Shown here piece after piece: positions 52,025 through 62,332 of a stretch of DNA of 64,000 nucleotides. The translations under genes and the position numbers were made by a program. Location of the stretch: the NCBI RefSeq assembly GCF_932276165.1, contig NC_063986.1, positions 5,220,501-5,284,500 on the forward strand, read 5' to 3'. This DNA is from Plutella xylostella. Lineage: Eukaryota > Arthropoda > Insecta > Lepidoptera > Plutellidae. The notes beneath the pieces are model-generated. The model was not told the origin of the DNA, made no database searches, and worked only from the letters and a program-made list of their open reading frames with translations. The number at the start of each line of letters is the position of its first letter. Position 1 is the first letter of the stretch.

Positions 52025-53299
52025 AGCTTACGAAAAGGAAAAACCAACGAAAGTTATCAGTTATCACCCAAGGAACGAGATAGAGCGATCGTGGTTCCAG
52101 CAAATATTCGACTCGACTGGAGGAAACGGATTGTTTTCACATCATCGCAACATAGCTGCATAGCATATTATCTCTTTTGGAAAGGCAGCCTTATGGTGAT
52201 ACCAATAATTATAATGTAGTAGTAGGTATATCGATTTAGGAATAGTACGTAGTACCTAAATATTACCCGTTTATTATATTTGTGTATTTTACGATGTGAT
52301 CAAATATAAGTGAAAACGTATCCGTTACAAGCCGAATACATCCGGACCCAGATAGTGTACTCAAAGGTACTTAAGGGTCAAAATCAGAGAGGTGAGCATT
52401 ATGCCGGCGACAAAGTTTTTCCTAATTTTATTACATGATATTACTAAAATAATTATTTCAAAATAAAGGTTCTGTGCATATAATTACAGTGCACTCAGCA
52501 TATTTATTTCGCTACGGTAATATTTATTTGATTTTAAACAAAATACGTCCAAATCGTCATTCCGAGAACGCGTCCTTATACCATGTTTCGAAGTTCAAAC
52601 AAGTCAAAAATGTTTAAAATTTAACTTAAAATTGACATATTTTAATATTATCTTTTAGAATAATCAAATTATGAATATAAGTATAAATTACATTATTACA
52701 AGTAAAACTTCTTCATATTTTGGCTATTCAAATGCTGTCCGTCGTTTATCAAATCATTCCGTGAACGTGGTGGATATCGGTCGATGTAAATAAAACAACA
52801 CAGCGAGCAGCAGTGTAAAGTTCACAATTCAAAGCAAAAGGCGTGTGTTGTGTTTTCGAAAAAAAATTATATGATTTTGTTGGTAAGTACCTTTTAATTT
52901 CATATGTGTGAAGCGTACTTTAATTCCCTGTCACTACGGGAACGCTCTTTAGTATGTAGTTTTTCAAAAATTTGCGTACTTTTAGCAAAATTCTTATAAA
53001 TATTGTTGCTCACTTGTTCATAATCTCTAAAACCAATATTTAACATGGCGGCGTCAAGCGAGACATGAAAATATTTAACGAATAATCATTTCGGGAACGG
53101 TCATTTCGGGAACGTTCTGTTATATGACAGATGTTCACGAAATGACGCCTACGTTCCTGAAATGCCATTTTTTTGGGGCAAAATGATGCTTTAATGCTTA
53201 TAAAACAATAAACATGCAAAATCTTGGTTTTAGGTATCCATTTAGTACGAGTAAGATGGAGAACGATGAAAATGAAGAGAAAAGAAAGTCAAAAAAGGC

Positions 53300-54722
53300 G
53301 TCCGAAAAAACCTTAGCGTTGGTAGCTCAGTCGGGTAAGCGCCCGCTTCTCACGCAAGAGATGCGGGTTCAAATCTCGGCGCTGACATGTACCAATGAGT
53401 TATTTGAACTTAATTACAATGTATACCATCGCTCTTACGGTGAAGGAAAACATCGTGAGAAAACCTGCATATCTAGATTTAGCACATCTAGATATGTGAA
53501 CCCACCAACCCGCAGTGGACCAGCGTATTGGGAAATGGTCCAAGCTTAGGAAGGCAGTTTAGACCTTGGGGATATGCGCATAGGTTCGACTCGAGAGAGC
53601 CAGGTGCAGGTACTTGCAACCCCACAGAGAATAGAATAGAACCTTAGCGTTTGTAGACTATCAGAAGGCCTTTGATTCGATCGAGACGTGGCGTGGGCGG
53701 TGCTAAACGCCTTACAACGGTGTCACATTGACTACGGGTATATCGAAGTGTTGAAGTGATTGTATAGAAACGCCACCATGTCAGTTTGAGTACAGGACCA
53801 GACTACGGAAGCAATTCCATTGCAGAGAGGTGTGAGACAAGGAGATGTTATAAGTATCTCCGAAGCTCTTCACTAATGCGATGGAAGATGTCTTCAAGCT
53901 CCTAGACTGAAAAGAACTCGGCAATCAACGGCGAATACATCTCTCACCTTCGGTTTGCCGACGTTATTGTGGTTATGGCAGAATCGTTGGAAGACCTCAG
54001 CAAAATGCTGACCTCAATCGCGTTTCCCAACAGGTAGGCCTCAAGATGAATATGGACAAGTTGAAAGTCATGGCCAATTCTCAGGTAGCGCCCACCTCAA
54101 TATCTATAGGGAACTCGATTCTTGAAGTGGTGGAAAATTACGTCTAACTTGGACAAACAGTCCAACTAGGAAGATGCGACTTCGAGAAAGAGGTCACTCG
54201 GCGAATCCAACTTGGCTGGGCAGCGTTTGGGAAGTTACGAAGCGTCTTCACGTCCGAAATTCCCCAGTGCCTCAAGTCGAAAGTCTTCGAACAGTGCGTG
54301 TTGCCAGTGATGACCTACGGTGCCGAGACGTGGTCCCTAACTTTAGGCCTCTTGAATAGGCTCGGAGTCACCCATCGAGGTATGGAAAGGGCTATGCTTC
54401 GTATAATCAGAAATGAAGAGATCCGTAGAAGAACCAAAGTAACAGACATAGCTTATCGAGTCAGTAAGCTGAAATGGCAGTGGGCCGGACACATTGCTCG
54501 AAGGACTGATGGTCGGTGGAGCAGAAGAGTCCTCGAGTGGAGACCACGTACTGGCAAGCGCAGTGTTGGGCGGCCCCCCGCAATATGAACGGTCGATATA
54601 GTCAAGTCCGCGGGGAAGCACTGGATGCGGGCCGCCTCCGATCGTACAAGGTGGAAATCTTTGGGGGAGGCCTATGTTCAGCAGTGCACGTCCTATGGCT
54701 GAGATGATGATGATGATGATGA
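53300..54722 (+). pseudogene. Decayed RTE-clade LINE reverse transcriptase (5' truncated)
   Basis: Starting within the reverse transcriptase: LAFVDYQKAFDSIET, LQRGVRQGDVI, FTNAMEDVFKLL, HLRFADVIVVMAES, VYLGQTVQLGRCDFEKEVTR and VLPVMTYGAETWSL, then IRRRTKVTDIAYRVSKLKWQ with WAGHIARRTDGRW, as in lepidopteran RTE elements. It ends in a (GATGAT)n tail at 54705-54722. The catalytic FADD box reads FADV, and several frameshifts and stops interrupt it, so it is dead. It is split near its start by the SINE at 53321-53639. Confidence 0.85.
53321..53639 (+). mobile_element. tRNA-derived SINE inside the RTE copy
   Basis: Flanked by a perfect 12-bp target duplication, aaccttagcgtt (53309-53320 and 53640-53651). 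The head (about 53321-53387) looks like a tRNA: GGTAGCTCAGTCGGGTAAG (A box) and GCGGGTTCAAATCTCG (B box). The body includes GTGAACCCACCAACCCGCAG and the 3' end is an AGAATAGAATAGA repeat. Different family from the SINEs at 27659 and 62053. Confidence 0.88.
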
Positions 54723-55340
54723 TTATATTATTTTCATACACCAAATGTACCAAAAACCTAGCTTTGCGTTCATTTAGGGAAGGTCAACGTCATTTAGGGA
54801 ACTTCGTTGTCATTTTGGGAACACTCCCATCATTTTCGGGAACATCACAAAAACGGTAAATCTTGCATATACAGCATTAAATTACCTTGAAACCTTTGTA
54901 TTAATATTATTAATATATAACGTAGTGCAAAAATGTATACAATAAATTGAAATTATGGAACGAAATTTTCACAAATTGGAAATTTATGGAGAGTAATTTG
55001 AAAAATAAGTGGTTTCATTATGAAAAAAATCAAAATAATAATATTTTCTGATTTAGGAAAAGGTTAATTACTATTTCTTGAAGGGGATTCTTAAATGTGT
55101 TCGTTATATTATTATTTAAAAAATAATTAAAAGTGTTCCCGAAATGACTCTTGGCCCTGTCATTATTCTTATTAACAGGTATAATTTCTAAAATATATAA
55201 TTTTGTGCGTGCCTCATCACAGGCTATGTTCATAACAAATGCCACAACAGACTCCACTTGTTAGTTTTCTTCAAAATAAAACTTAATTTCTCAGAAATTT
55301 GAAAACCTAAAATGCTCACCTCTCTGATTTTGACCCTTAA

Positions 55341-56000
55341 ACACCGGATGGTGGAATTTAAGTGGAAGGTGTTTTACTACTACCACACTACTGTCTAGAT
55401 TCTAGAACCATATATTTCTCGCCGTTATGATGAGTACCTTTCCCAGAATGCAGATATAACTCAATACGCACAGGAATGCGAAACTATTATAAGATTTATG
55501 ACTTATATCTTAAAACGTGCCTATTCATATTGCCTGCCGATGCTCTAGAATTTAGTCCTAGGTAGGTCAATTAAATATAGGTCTAAACTGATAAGAAGAA
55601 ATAATTTACATTTAACTAGTAGGTGTGCCTACAGTGGATGGTGTGCACAATGAATCATCGTTGTTTCGGAGCGAAAAATAACCATAAAGCCCCGAAAAGA
55701 GGCTTTCATTTTACTATTCCTGCGTTGGATAATTATCTAACTTACTCACGAATCTCACGATCACGATCTTCACTTTCAGTTACTTTTAATCTTATTCTTC
55801 AACTATTCGTATTAAAGCCTAAGCGTTCTTCTTTTCAACAATACTTCATACATAGTGATTACAATTTAACTACATAATTATACTCGTCGATATTTTTTTG
55901 TTGTTTTAAGTATTTCGTTTTTTTCTTATGTTATATGTTATTATTATGATAGGAGGTCAGGTCAAAAATATAAGATTACATAGTTTTCACACATAAAACC
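55341..56000. other. Intergenic AT-rich DNA
   Basis: No convincing gene. An 84-codon ORF at 55623-55877 begins near NHRCFGAKNNHKAPKRGFHF, but its second half looks like random sequence and no splice site supports it. Confidence 0.45.
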
Positions 56001-56010
56001 TTTATTTATT
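56001..56010 (-). terminator. Candidate poly(A) signal of the peptide gene
   Basis: TTTATTTATT on the plus strand gives overlapping AATAAA hexamers on the minus strand, about 330 bp after the stop codon of the peptide precursor. This fits a transcript of roughly 0.7 kb from the initiator at 56701. Confidence 0.45.
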
Positions 56011-56097
56011 TAACTAAATTCTAATTAAATTTCTACATAATACCATAAGTACCAATAGTTCTAACTAAAACTAACACAATACTTTTGTTTTACAATA

Positions 56098-56292
56098 TTA
56101 AGTACAGATTATACTTCTGTTAGGCAGCGGCCTAATATAGGCCAAAAAACGAGTAAATAGGTACTCGATGTATAGATAAATAAATACGCAACCATTTTTG
56201 CCAATCTTAAAGTAATCTTCTGGTCCCGCAGGAATATCCTTCAGCTTCTGAAATATCCAGAATGCGAACTTCTTGTCACCCTCGTTCGTCAT
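56098..56292 (-). other. Uncertain ORF in the 3' part of the peptide gene transcript
   Basis: A minus-strand ORF of 64 codons (MTNEGDKKFAFWIFQKLK and then DIPAGPEDYFKIGKNG, followed by a hydrophobic, AT-rich run) starts 45 bp downstream of the peptide precursor stop. The first 30 residues look protein-like and the rest does not. Joining it to the precursor would need an intron of about 44 bp (56343-56300), unusually short. It may be a second exon, an uORF-like by-product or 3' UTR. Confidence 0.3.
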
Positions 56293-56336
56293 CTCTGGAC
56301 TGGCTGAATGTAATTTGTATTACAAATGTTGTTTTT

Positions 56337-56534
56337 TCACGACCTCCTGTCGAGGCTGTGCTTGGGCAGCGGGAAGTAGCACACGGTCTTGAAGTAGCAG
56401 ATGGGCACCCGCTTCAGCTCTGCCTTCCGGCTGTGCCTCGTGTGCTGCAGGTCGAACACGGGGCTGGCTGCACTCCTGGCCACCAGCGACGACAGAACCA
56501 CCACTAGCGATAACACGTAGTAAAAGAAACGCAT
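56337..56534 (-). CDS. Secreted Cys-looped peptide precursor (neuropeptide-like, allatostatin C/somatostatin-type resemblance)
   Basis: 65 residues from the ATG at 56534 to the TGA at 56337. A clear signal peptide (MRFFYYVLSLVVVLSSLVA, cleavage near ARSAAS-PV) is followed by a short basic spacer, a KR dibasic cleavage site (41-42) and the C-terminal segment VPICYFKTVCYFPLPKHSLD ending in RRS. The two cysteines are five residues apart and can form a loop. CYF...CYF recalls allatostatin C (CYFNPISCF), where the loop has six residues, and the YFKT core recalls somatostatin FWKT. The gene has its own TATA box and initiator (56701-56732) and a 5' UTR of about 167 bp. I do not recognise an exact family. 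It could be an allatostatin C-like hormone, another disulfide peptide or a lineage-specific peptide. Confidence 0.6.
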   Translation of the reverse strand: MRFFYYVLSLVVVLSSLVARSAASPVFDLQHTRHSRKAELKRVPICYFKTVCYFPLPKHSLDRRS

Positions 56535-56700
56535 CTTGATAGATAAGCTGTGCGTTTCCTCAAAAATTTGTAAGGGGCTGTTCACTTGTTTAACTCGGAA
56601 CTGGCCTCGGGTAAGTGTAGATAACCAAGCGGTTTCACAGTTGAAAATCAAATGTCTCAGGGTTATTTCGAACTGTTCTGTGTGATGCTTGGTTTTGTAC

Positions 56701-56732
56701 TGAAGAAACGCTTCTGGATCTGGTCTTATATA
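56701..56732 (-). promoter_or_regulatory. Core promoter of the peptide gene: TATA box plus initiator
   Basis: On the minus strand CTATATAAG (TATA box, first T at 56732) is followed 31 bp later by TTCAGTAC, a match to the arthropod initiator TCAGT with +1 A at 56701. The spacing is the textbook TATA-to-start distance, and the ATG lies 167 bp downstream with no other ATG obviously competing. It also supports the peptide ORF as a real gene. Confidence 0.75.
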
Positions 56733-56749
56733 GGTCGCAGAGGCGAGGG

Positions 56750-58131
56750 TTATCTCGCGCGCGAACAGATAACCCGCCGAAAGCACCCTCCCTGCTTGGA
56801 CAAGTTCATTGACTGTTCCTCCAATGTCACACCGAATTAATTCATTGTAGTAAAATTATCAAAATTGCCGTGGCACGCGCCGCCCGCCCATAGGCTGCCT
56901 GTATCAGTTTAGGTGAGCACGGTAGGTTTACTAGAGTTGCTTTATCGCTAACGATGTTAGTTATTTTACTAATTACTTATGTATTTTTGTACCTACGACT
57001 AACGTAGATTTACACTAGGTAGCCTTTGTTGCAGTTGGTGGGTACTATTCATAATTATGTACTTTAGATAATAAAGCTGTGATTTTATTAATTAACAACT
57101 CTCTTTGTATTCAGAGGTGCGCTGTAAGTATAGTTTTATTTATAGACCGCTACAATGTTGGTGAAATAAAACATGTATATACTTATAGGTACCTACAATC
57201 TACATGATATATGTACTTACTTACTCAGCAATTAATATATCTCATCGACCTTAAATTATATTAACTGGCCAACTGTTTATTAGGAAAATATTAGTAGTCT
57301 AGACACCAGATAAGCAAAATGATTAGTCTGACCAAAACTCAAGGCACTATTATGTTGCCGTTGCCGACTAAACAACAACAATATTGTAGGAATTATAAGT
57401 TTATAACTATAATCTCCTTCATCATAATATCTGTAGATATTCACCATATTGAGTATTGAAATATAAACCGCCTGTTAGTCTCAATAACCTGTTATTAGGT
57501 TAGGTTATTTTTTATTTAGTACCTAGGTAAAAACAGATATTGACTGTTAGCTTTTAATAAAATCATCCACAGTTTTTATGTCTCGATAAACTCAAGCATT
57601 ATTATGTAGAATTATTAAATTTTGATTATTTAGTACATAATAATCAGTAATCAAATCACACCTTGTGTTCATGTTGAGGGTAATTAGGTCAATGTTATAC
57701 AAACCTTGGATTAAATAATAACAAGAGTAGACCCCTGGACCAATGTATAATTGAGTTTATCTATCTAGGTTAGCTAGTTGCCATTCAAGATATGAAGTAA
57801 CGGTTAAAAATATCAATTTCGGGTAGATGCTTAACCCATTATTCTATAAAATTCTTATTTAGTACCTATGTAGAAGTAAATCAATAGCCACCTAACATTT
57901 TTTCTATGATTTTCATATTTATTGCACACTACTGTAGACATGCCTATCTTTGAAACAACGCACCTTGCCACAGAATCTCTACGTACGTAACCAGCCTTTA
58001 CATTATGTATTTATATTAATGAGTCACTCTTTACAAGGAGTCTGTACTCAAATAAAATTAAATACCTTCCTACCTATATTTAAAAAAAAACAATATTTTT
58101 CAACTTATCACTATAGCACGGGTACTGATAC
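56750..58131. other. Upstream intergenic DNA of the peptide gene
   Basis: A GC-richer block to about 56930 next to the promoter may hold regulatory sites, but I cannot name any. The rest is AT-rich with no supported gene, RNA or clear repeat. Confidence 0.45.
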
Positions 58132-58544
58132 TGTAGCCACAAATTGTGTCCCACCGCGGGCCAAAAGTGTCATACTGTGTAGCAGTTATGAGTTATATTA
58201 TCTCTATGTTAAATATTATAGTTTATTATGAATGTTAAAATTTAATGTAGATTTTATATCTATATTATGTAAGCCAATACATACAAATTTGTTACTTTCT
58301 ATTACTTACTTAGAATAATATTACCTAGATTAAGATTAAACTTGCTATGCCCTACAGGGCACTATGTTAAGAACCATTATGTACATAATTTTAAGATCAG
58401 TGTAAAACTTACATAGTTGCAATAAACATATTACTACTATTACTATTACTAACTCATTCATAGAAGTGGGTCTAATCTGTTGGTGACACAGTACACAGTA
58501 GTATGACACTTTTGCCCCGCAGTGGGACACAATTTTTGGCTACA
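58132..58544. mobile_element. MITE with about 48-bp terminal inverted repeats
   Basis: TGTAGCCACAAATTGTGTCC on the left pairs with GGGACACAATTTTTGGCTACA on the right. The match continues inward through CCAAAAGTGTCATACTG / AGTATGACACTTTTGCC. Interior about 310 bp, AT-rich, no ORF of note. Confidence 0.78.
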
Positions 58545-59034
58545 TTAGTTTCGGGTAAGTAGCCTTAAAATTTATTTCTAGTTCTGGGTTGGTACCTAGG
58601 TAGGTACCATAATTTTGCGAAAAAAACAGTCATTGCGTATTATCAAACACCTGTGTTACCTTACTTACCAAACACCTGGGGTATGATTGTAATAGATAAT
58701 ATACCCCTAAGCTCTAATTAATGAAATGTCATACTTACCTAAACTATAATTATTTGTATTCATAGTTATACTTAACAGTAAAACTATAAAGTCCTGAAAA
58801 GGGAAGTCTACCTAACTAATTGTTAAAGATCGTATTTAATCAATCTATTATATTTATTTAACGGCAAATCCGTTAAAAAGCCATTATCAATCGGAATTTT
58901 ATTTTTATAATGTAAGTAATCCTCCTGTGGGTTGACTGGTAGACACAATTTCTCAAATGCTTGTAGCATTAAGTCCACCCTTTGTACACTTATTTTTATA
59001 TTTGTGCAATAAAGGATTAAATAAAAACAAAACA

Positions 59035-59172
59035 CGCACTCACGCCTTGTACTAATGTACTCCCTTGCGGGGTAGGCAGAGGTGCATTGCTGCACCCACT
59101 TTTCGCCAGAGTGTTATGTTAGTCCCAACCCAATGTAATCGGGGGCGGGCCTATTGCCATTTTACGGGCCAT
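59035..59172 (-). mobile_element. SINE body fragment (minus orientation)
   Basis: Reverse complement of the body of the SINE at 27659-27969 (CCTTGCGGGGTAGGCAGAGG, GTGCATTGCTGCACCCAC, GGGCGGGCCTATTGCCATT). It lacks the tRNA-like head, so it is 5' truncated. Confidence 0.8.
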
Positions 59173-59276
59173 TGCCATAAAAAAAAACTGACAATGATAT
59201 AAAATGCAAAATCGCAATAGTCTTTGCAAAATCGTACTCTTTATATTGTCAGGACTTTATAGTTTGACTGTATGTA

Positions 59277-59487
59277 CGGTGGCCTGCGCCTAAAAGTATA
59301 CAGGCAGAGTTTTTAAAATAGCGATCCCTGATGATGAAGGGACCAGCTACATCTGTTATAAATCCGAGGACGTATTGTGTGTGATGTGTGTAGCAGTGGT
59401 GTTTATGTGGATGTGCTTGAGCAGCATGTGAGCTTGAGATCGCTATTTTAAAAACTCCGCCTGTATACTTTTAGGCGCAGGCCACCG
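59277..59487. mobile_element. TA-flanked MITE, copy B
   Basis: Nearly identical to 49239-49449 along its full length and in the same orientation. Here the inner right arm reads AAAACTCCGCCTG, matching its left arm better than copy A does. Bordered by TA. Confidence 0.88.
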
Positions 59488-59489
59488 TA

Positions 59490-60650
59490 CCTAAGGAGTG
59501 TTTCATGAAGCGTAAATGGGAGTCATACTAAGTATACAACGTAACTTTCGCCAAGCTAGCCCTACCACCAAGCGCAAAAATAACTGGCAACCAGTTAAAA
59601 CTAGTACCCGCTGAAAATGAAAAAAATCGGCGCCATGTTGCATCAGGTTAGTACACCTACAGGCGGCGTGTTACAGAAAGATAAAAATAATACAAAAAAT
59701 AACTATGTAAGTATTTCTAAAAATAGATAGAGGCGTGATGTAATATTTGAGAAACGTTACCACAACGAATTTTTTGCTCAGCTCACAATAAAAAAATGTG
59801 TGGGTACTTGGGTGAATTGTTAATTATTATAGTCGTCCTCTACTGAACATAGGCTACTCCCAAGGCCTAAGTAGGGCTAGAATACTATGTCCTCGTACTA
59901 TTCTGACCTTCGGTAACCGTCTAAAGTTTTCGGTTCAGCGGACTGAAGTTTAATTTTTATCAGGAAACTAAAAGATTTCACGTGCTTAGTTACTTAAATA
60001 TCATCGTCTCGGCGTTCCTCCTTCAGGAACTACCGGCAACCTGTGTAAGGTCGTTGGTTCAGCGGGCCGGAGGGAGTCCCACGCTTCGCTTGCCTGTTCG
60101 TGGTTCGTTCGAGAACTCATGTAAGTACCTATTTAAAATAAGTTTTATTGTTCTCCTGTATTTATTGCATCCTAAGTATTCCTATTGTGTATTTTCATAT
60201 CAAGAACGTGGCTAGCCAAACATAACAGACGCACTTCAAGATGGATACTTTTTGAAAATCCGTGGTGTGATGCGTGATATCACGCAGACATCAGACGATT
60301 TGATAATGCTCAAAGAGAGATAACATTATTTGGGCAAAGTGCGATCTGTTAGGGGCAAACAGCAGGTGCAGGCTGAGTAAAGGTGTAATGTACTTACCTA
60401 ATATATGAGTCACCAATACAGAAAATTGCATCACCTCCATTAAGTATGTCCTACCTATAAAAAATTTGTAAACTGTCGTGCTATGATGAGAAACTGCAGG
60501 GCACATGAAAAGAAATAATACTTACTTAACTCTTGCTTGGTCCCCGAAGGAGAAATTTAATGATTTTGTACCTACCTAAGCCGTCCATAATGGACTGTTA
60601 CTCACAATAGGTAAAGCTTTGTCGGCTTTAGATATTATTCAGGTGTCCGC
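59490..60650. other. Intergenic DNA with decayed repeat fragments
   Basis: Contains a reverse-oriented LINE tail-like piece (about 59830-59870, TCCTCTACTGAACATAGGCT) and a GC-richer stretch at about 60030-60120 (CGTTGGTTCAGCGGGCCGG, CCTGTTCGTGGTTCGTTCGA), probably also from a retroelement. No gene supported. Confidence 0.45.
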
Positions 60651-60770
60651 TAAAAAAGTAAGGAGTGTGATTTATGGCCCATATCCTACTTGAGGTGTTA
60701 CTTATAAAAGAAAAGGTAGTTAATATATCAAAAAGTAGGTATTTCACAAATCACACTCCATACTTTTTTA
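60651..60770. repeat. Small MITE-like inverted repeat
   Basis: TAAAAAAGTAAGGAGTGTGA on the left pairs with TCACACTCCATACTTTTTTA on the right, about 24 bp with one mismatch. The loop is about 72 bp. No ORF. Confidence 0.7.
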
Positions 60771-61089
60771 TGGTCATGCCATACCGTATGGCATGTGGCA
60801 TGCCGTAATTTCCGTACAGGCTTTACGCAGGTATAACTATGTCTTGGTTAGTACCTAGATGAATGTAACTAGCAAATAATTAAATTAGTTGACTCATCAT
60901 TACGAATATCTTTCGAAATTTGATAAGTAAGTAGGTAGTAAGTATAGCAGAAAACTGAATTTTAATTGGCACTAACGATTTCAAAGCTTATCATACTGTA
61001 CACAAATTCACGAAATTTCATCACCGTTCAGCATGAGTTGATTGGAAGAAATTGCTGAATAGATAACGGTGAACTCTGAACTCCATGTT

Positions 61090-61294
61090 CTGATGCCATA
61101 TAACGGGAGGCTGTTTTCGTTATTAAAACGCCGTTATCGGCATTGGGGGCGAAGGTGCTTAACCACTGAGCTATAACAGCCTTATTAAATCTTTGTTGCC
61201 CATTCTTATAGCTCGGTGGTTAAGCACCTTCGCCCCCAGTGCCGATAACGGCGCGGCGTTTGAATAACGACAACAGCCTCCCGTTATATGACAT
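61090..61294. repeat. Foldback of about 90-bp arms with tRNA-like motif
   Basis: The left arm (ATATAACGGGAGGCTGTT, GCCGTTATCGGCA, GGGGGCGAAGGTGCTTAACC) pairs with the right arm (GGTTAAGCACCTTCGCCCCC, TGCCGATAACGGC, AACAGCCTCCCGTTATAT). The right arm reads TAGCTCGGTGGTTAAGCACC, like a tRNA/SINE A box. The structure may have formed from two inverted SINE fragments. Confidence 0.72.
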
Positions 61295-61343
61295 TAGTAC
61301 AAAGTGTTAAGGTAGAAGTTGTAACTTAGTGTTGTATTTTTTT

Positions 61344-61730
61344 ACCCGACTGCCGAAGGAGGAGGGTAATGTTTTTCGATTGTATGTTTGTATGTATGTA
61401 TGTATGTATGTCTGTTTCTTTGTTCCCTCCTGTAGCCTAAACGGCTTGATAGATTTTGATGTATGAGGTATTGTTAGAAGCCTATTGATTGCGCGATGGT
61501 TATAGGCTATGTGACATTACAATTAAATGTATATAGCGCCCTCTAGAGGACATAAAGTGATGATCGAAAAAATAATATTTTTCCAACAATGCCGTGTGGG
61601 GTATCAAATGAAAGGGCTTGATTAGCACATTGCAAAAATTTGCATATTGTAGGTATTTAAATCACAACACCAAAATTATTGAAACAAAACATTTTCATAA
61701 AGTAAAAGCCCGACTACTGACATAAAATTT
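61344..61730 (+). repeat. Interspersed repeat remnant
   Basis: Starts ACCCGACTGCCGAAGGAGGA, then a (TGTA)n microsatellite, GATAGATTTTGATGTATGAG and TATAGCGCCCTCTAGAGGAC. This resembles a common lepidopteran dispersed repeat, but I cannot name it. The CCCGACTGC text recurs in the MITE at 61749-61998. Confidence 0.4.
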
Positions 61731-61748
61731 CATAAAATAAAAACAAAT

Positions 61749-61998
61749 AAAAAATATAATCATAAACAAACAAAAAACCCGACTGCACGCTAAAAAGATG
61801 AAAACAAGCCCCAATGTTAATGGAAAGTATCGCAGGCGGCGACCAACTTGACCGCGACACACCTATCTAAGTAACATTCAGCTAAATGGTGAACCCTCTG
61901 TTGGTCCCCGCCTGCGATTCTTTCCATCAACATTGGGGCTTGTTTTCATCTTTTTAGCGTGCAGTCGGGTTTTTTGTTTGTTTATAATTATATTTTTT
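61749..61998. mobile_element. MITE with about 95-bp terminal inverted repeats
   Basis: AACAAAAAACCCGACTGCAC on the left pairs with GTGCAGTCGGGTTTTTTGTT on the right. The match continues inward through AAAACAAGCCCCAATGTTAA / TCAACATTGGGGCTTGTTTT to CGCAGGCGG. The loop is about 55 bp. Confidence 0.85.
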
Positions 61999-62052
61999 AA
62001 GTAATCCTTATCATTTTCGTAAATTAGATAAGTAGGTAGTTAGTATTCGCCG

Positions 62053-62332
62053 TCGACCGAATGGCGTAGTGGTTAGTGACCCTGACTACTGAGCCGAAGG
62101 TCCCGGGTTCGATTCCCGGCTGGGGCAGATATTTGTTTAAACACAGATATTTGTTCTCGGGTCTTGGTTGTTGATATTTATATTTAGTATCTATCTATCT
62201 ATGTATTTGTGTAAATATATCAGCTGTCCGACACCCATAACACAGGTTCTGCCTAGCTTGGGGTCGGATGGCCGTGTGTAAGATGTCCCCACATATTTAT
62301 TTATTTATATTTATTTATTTAGTTCATTTTCA
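62053..62332 (+). mobile_element. tRNA-derived SINE
   Basis: The head (GGCGTAGTGGTTAGTGACCC, GGTTCGATTCCCGGCTGGGG) is almost identical to the SINE at 27659. The body differs after GTTCTCGGGTCTTGG (TATCAGCTGTCCGACACCC, GGATGGCCGTGTGTAAG) and ends in a TTTA repeat. This suggests a shared tRNA head with an alternative body. Not a functional tRNA: the cloverleaf is not complete. Confidence 0.82.

Larger units (their letters stand above)
52375..55336. mobile_element. TTAA-flanked inverted-repeat element carrying nested LINE and SINE
   Basis: TTAA at 52371-52374 and 55337-55340 border inverted ends GGGTCAAAATCAGAGAGGTG and CACCTCTCTGATTTTGACCC, which pair over about 27 bp. A TTAA target duplication is the mark of piggyBac-like elements, although no piggyBac transposase is present. 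The interior carries repeated ATTTCGGGAACG-type motifs on both sides of the insertions (about 53083-53165, 54775-54842, 55135-55145). Without the LINE and SINE the element would be about 1.55 kb. Confidence 0.72.

Noticed and set aside
53321..53387. Possible tRNA gene
   Set aside because: A and B boxes are present, but the segment is the head of a 319-bp SINE with a 12-bp target duplication, and a complete acceptor stem is not formed.
55623..55877. Possible THAP-like zinc-finger start (CFGAKNNHKAPKRGFHF)
   Set aside because: Only the first 20 residues look suggestive; the needed later Cys/His residues and conserved motifs are absent.
59982..60215. Possible exon (GC-rich, ending in ATGTAAGT)
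   Set aside because: The text (GGTTCAGCGGGCCGG, TTCGTGGTTCGTTCGA) looks like a dispersed retroelement fragment, and no partner exon was found.
62053..62128. Possible tRNA gene
   Set aside because: Same tRNA-like head as the SINE at 27659; the flanks continue into a SINE body and a TTTA tail, so it is a retroposon.
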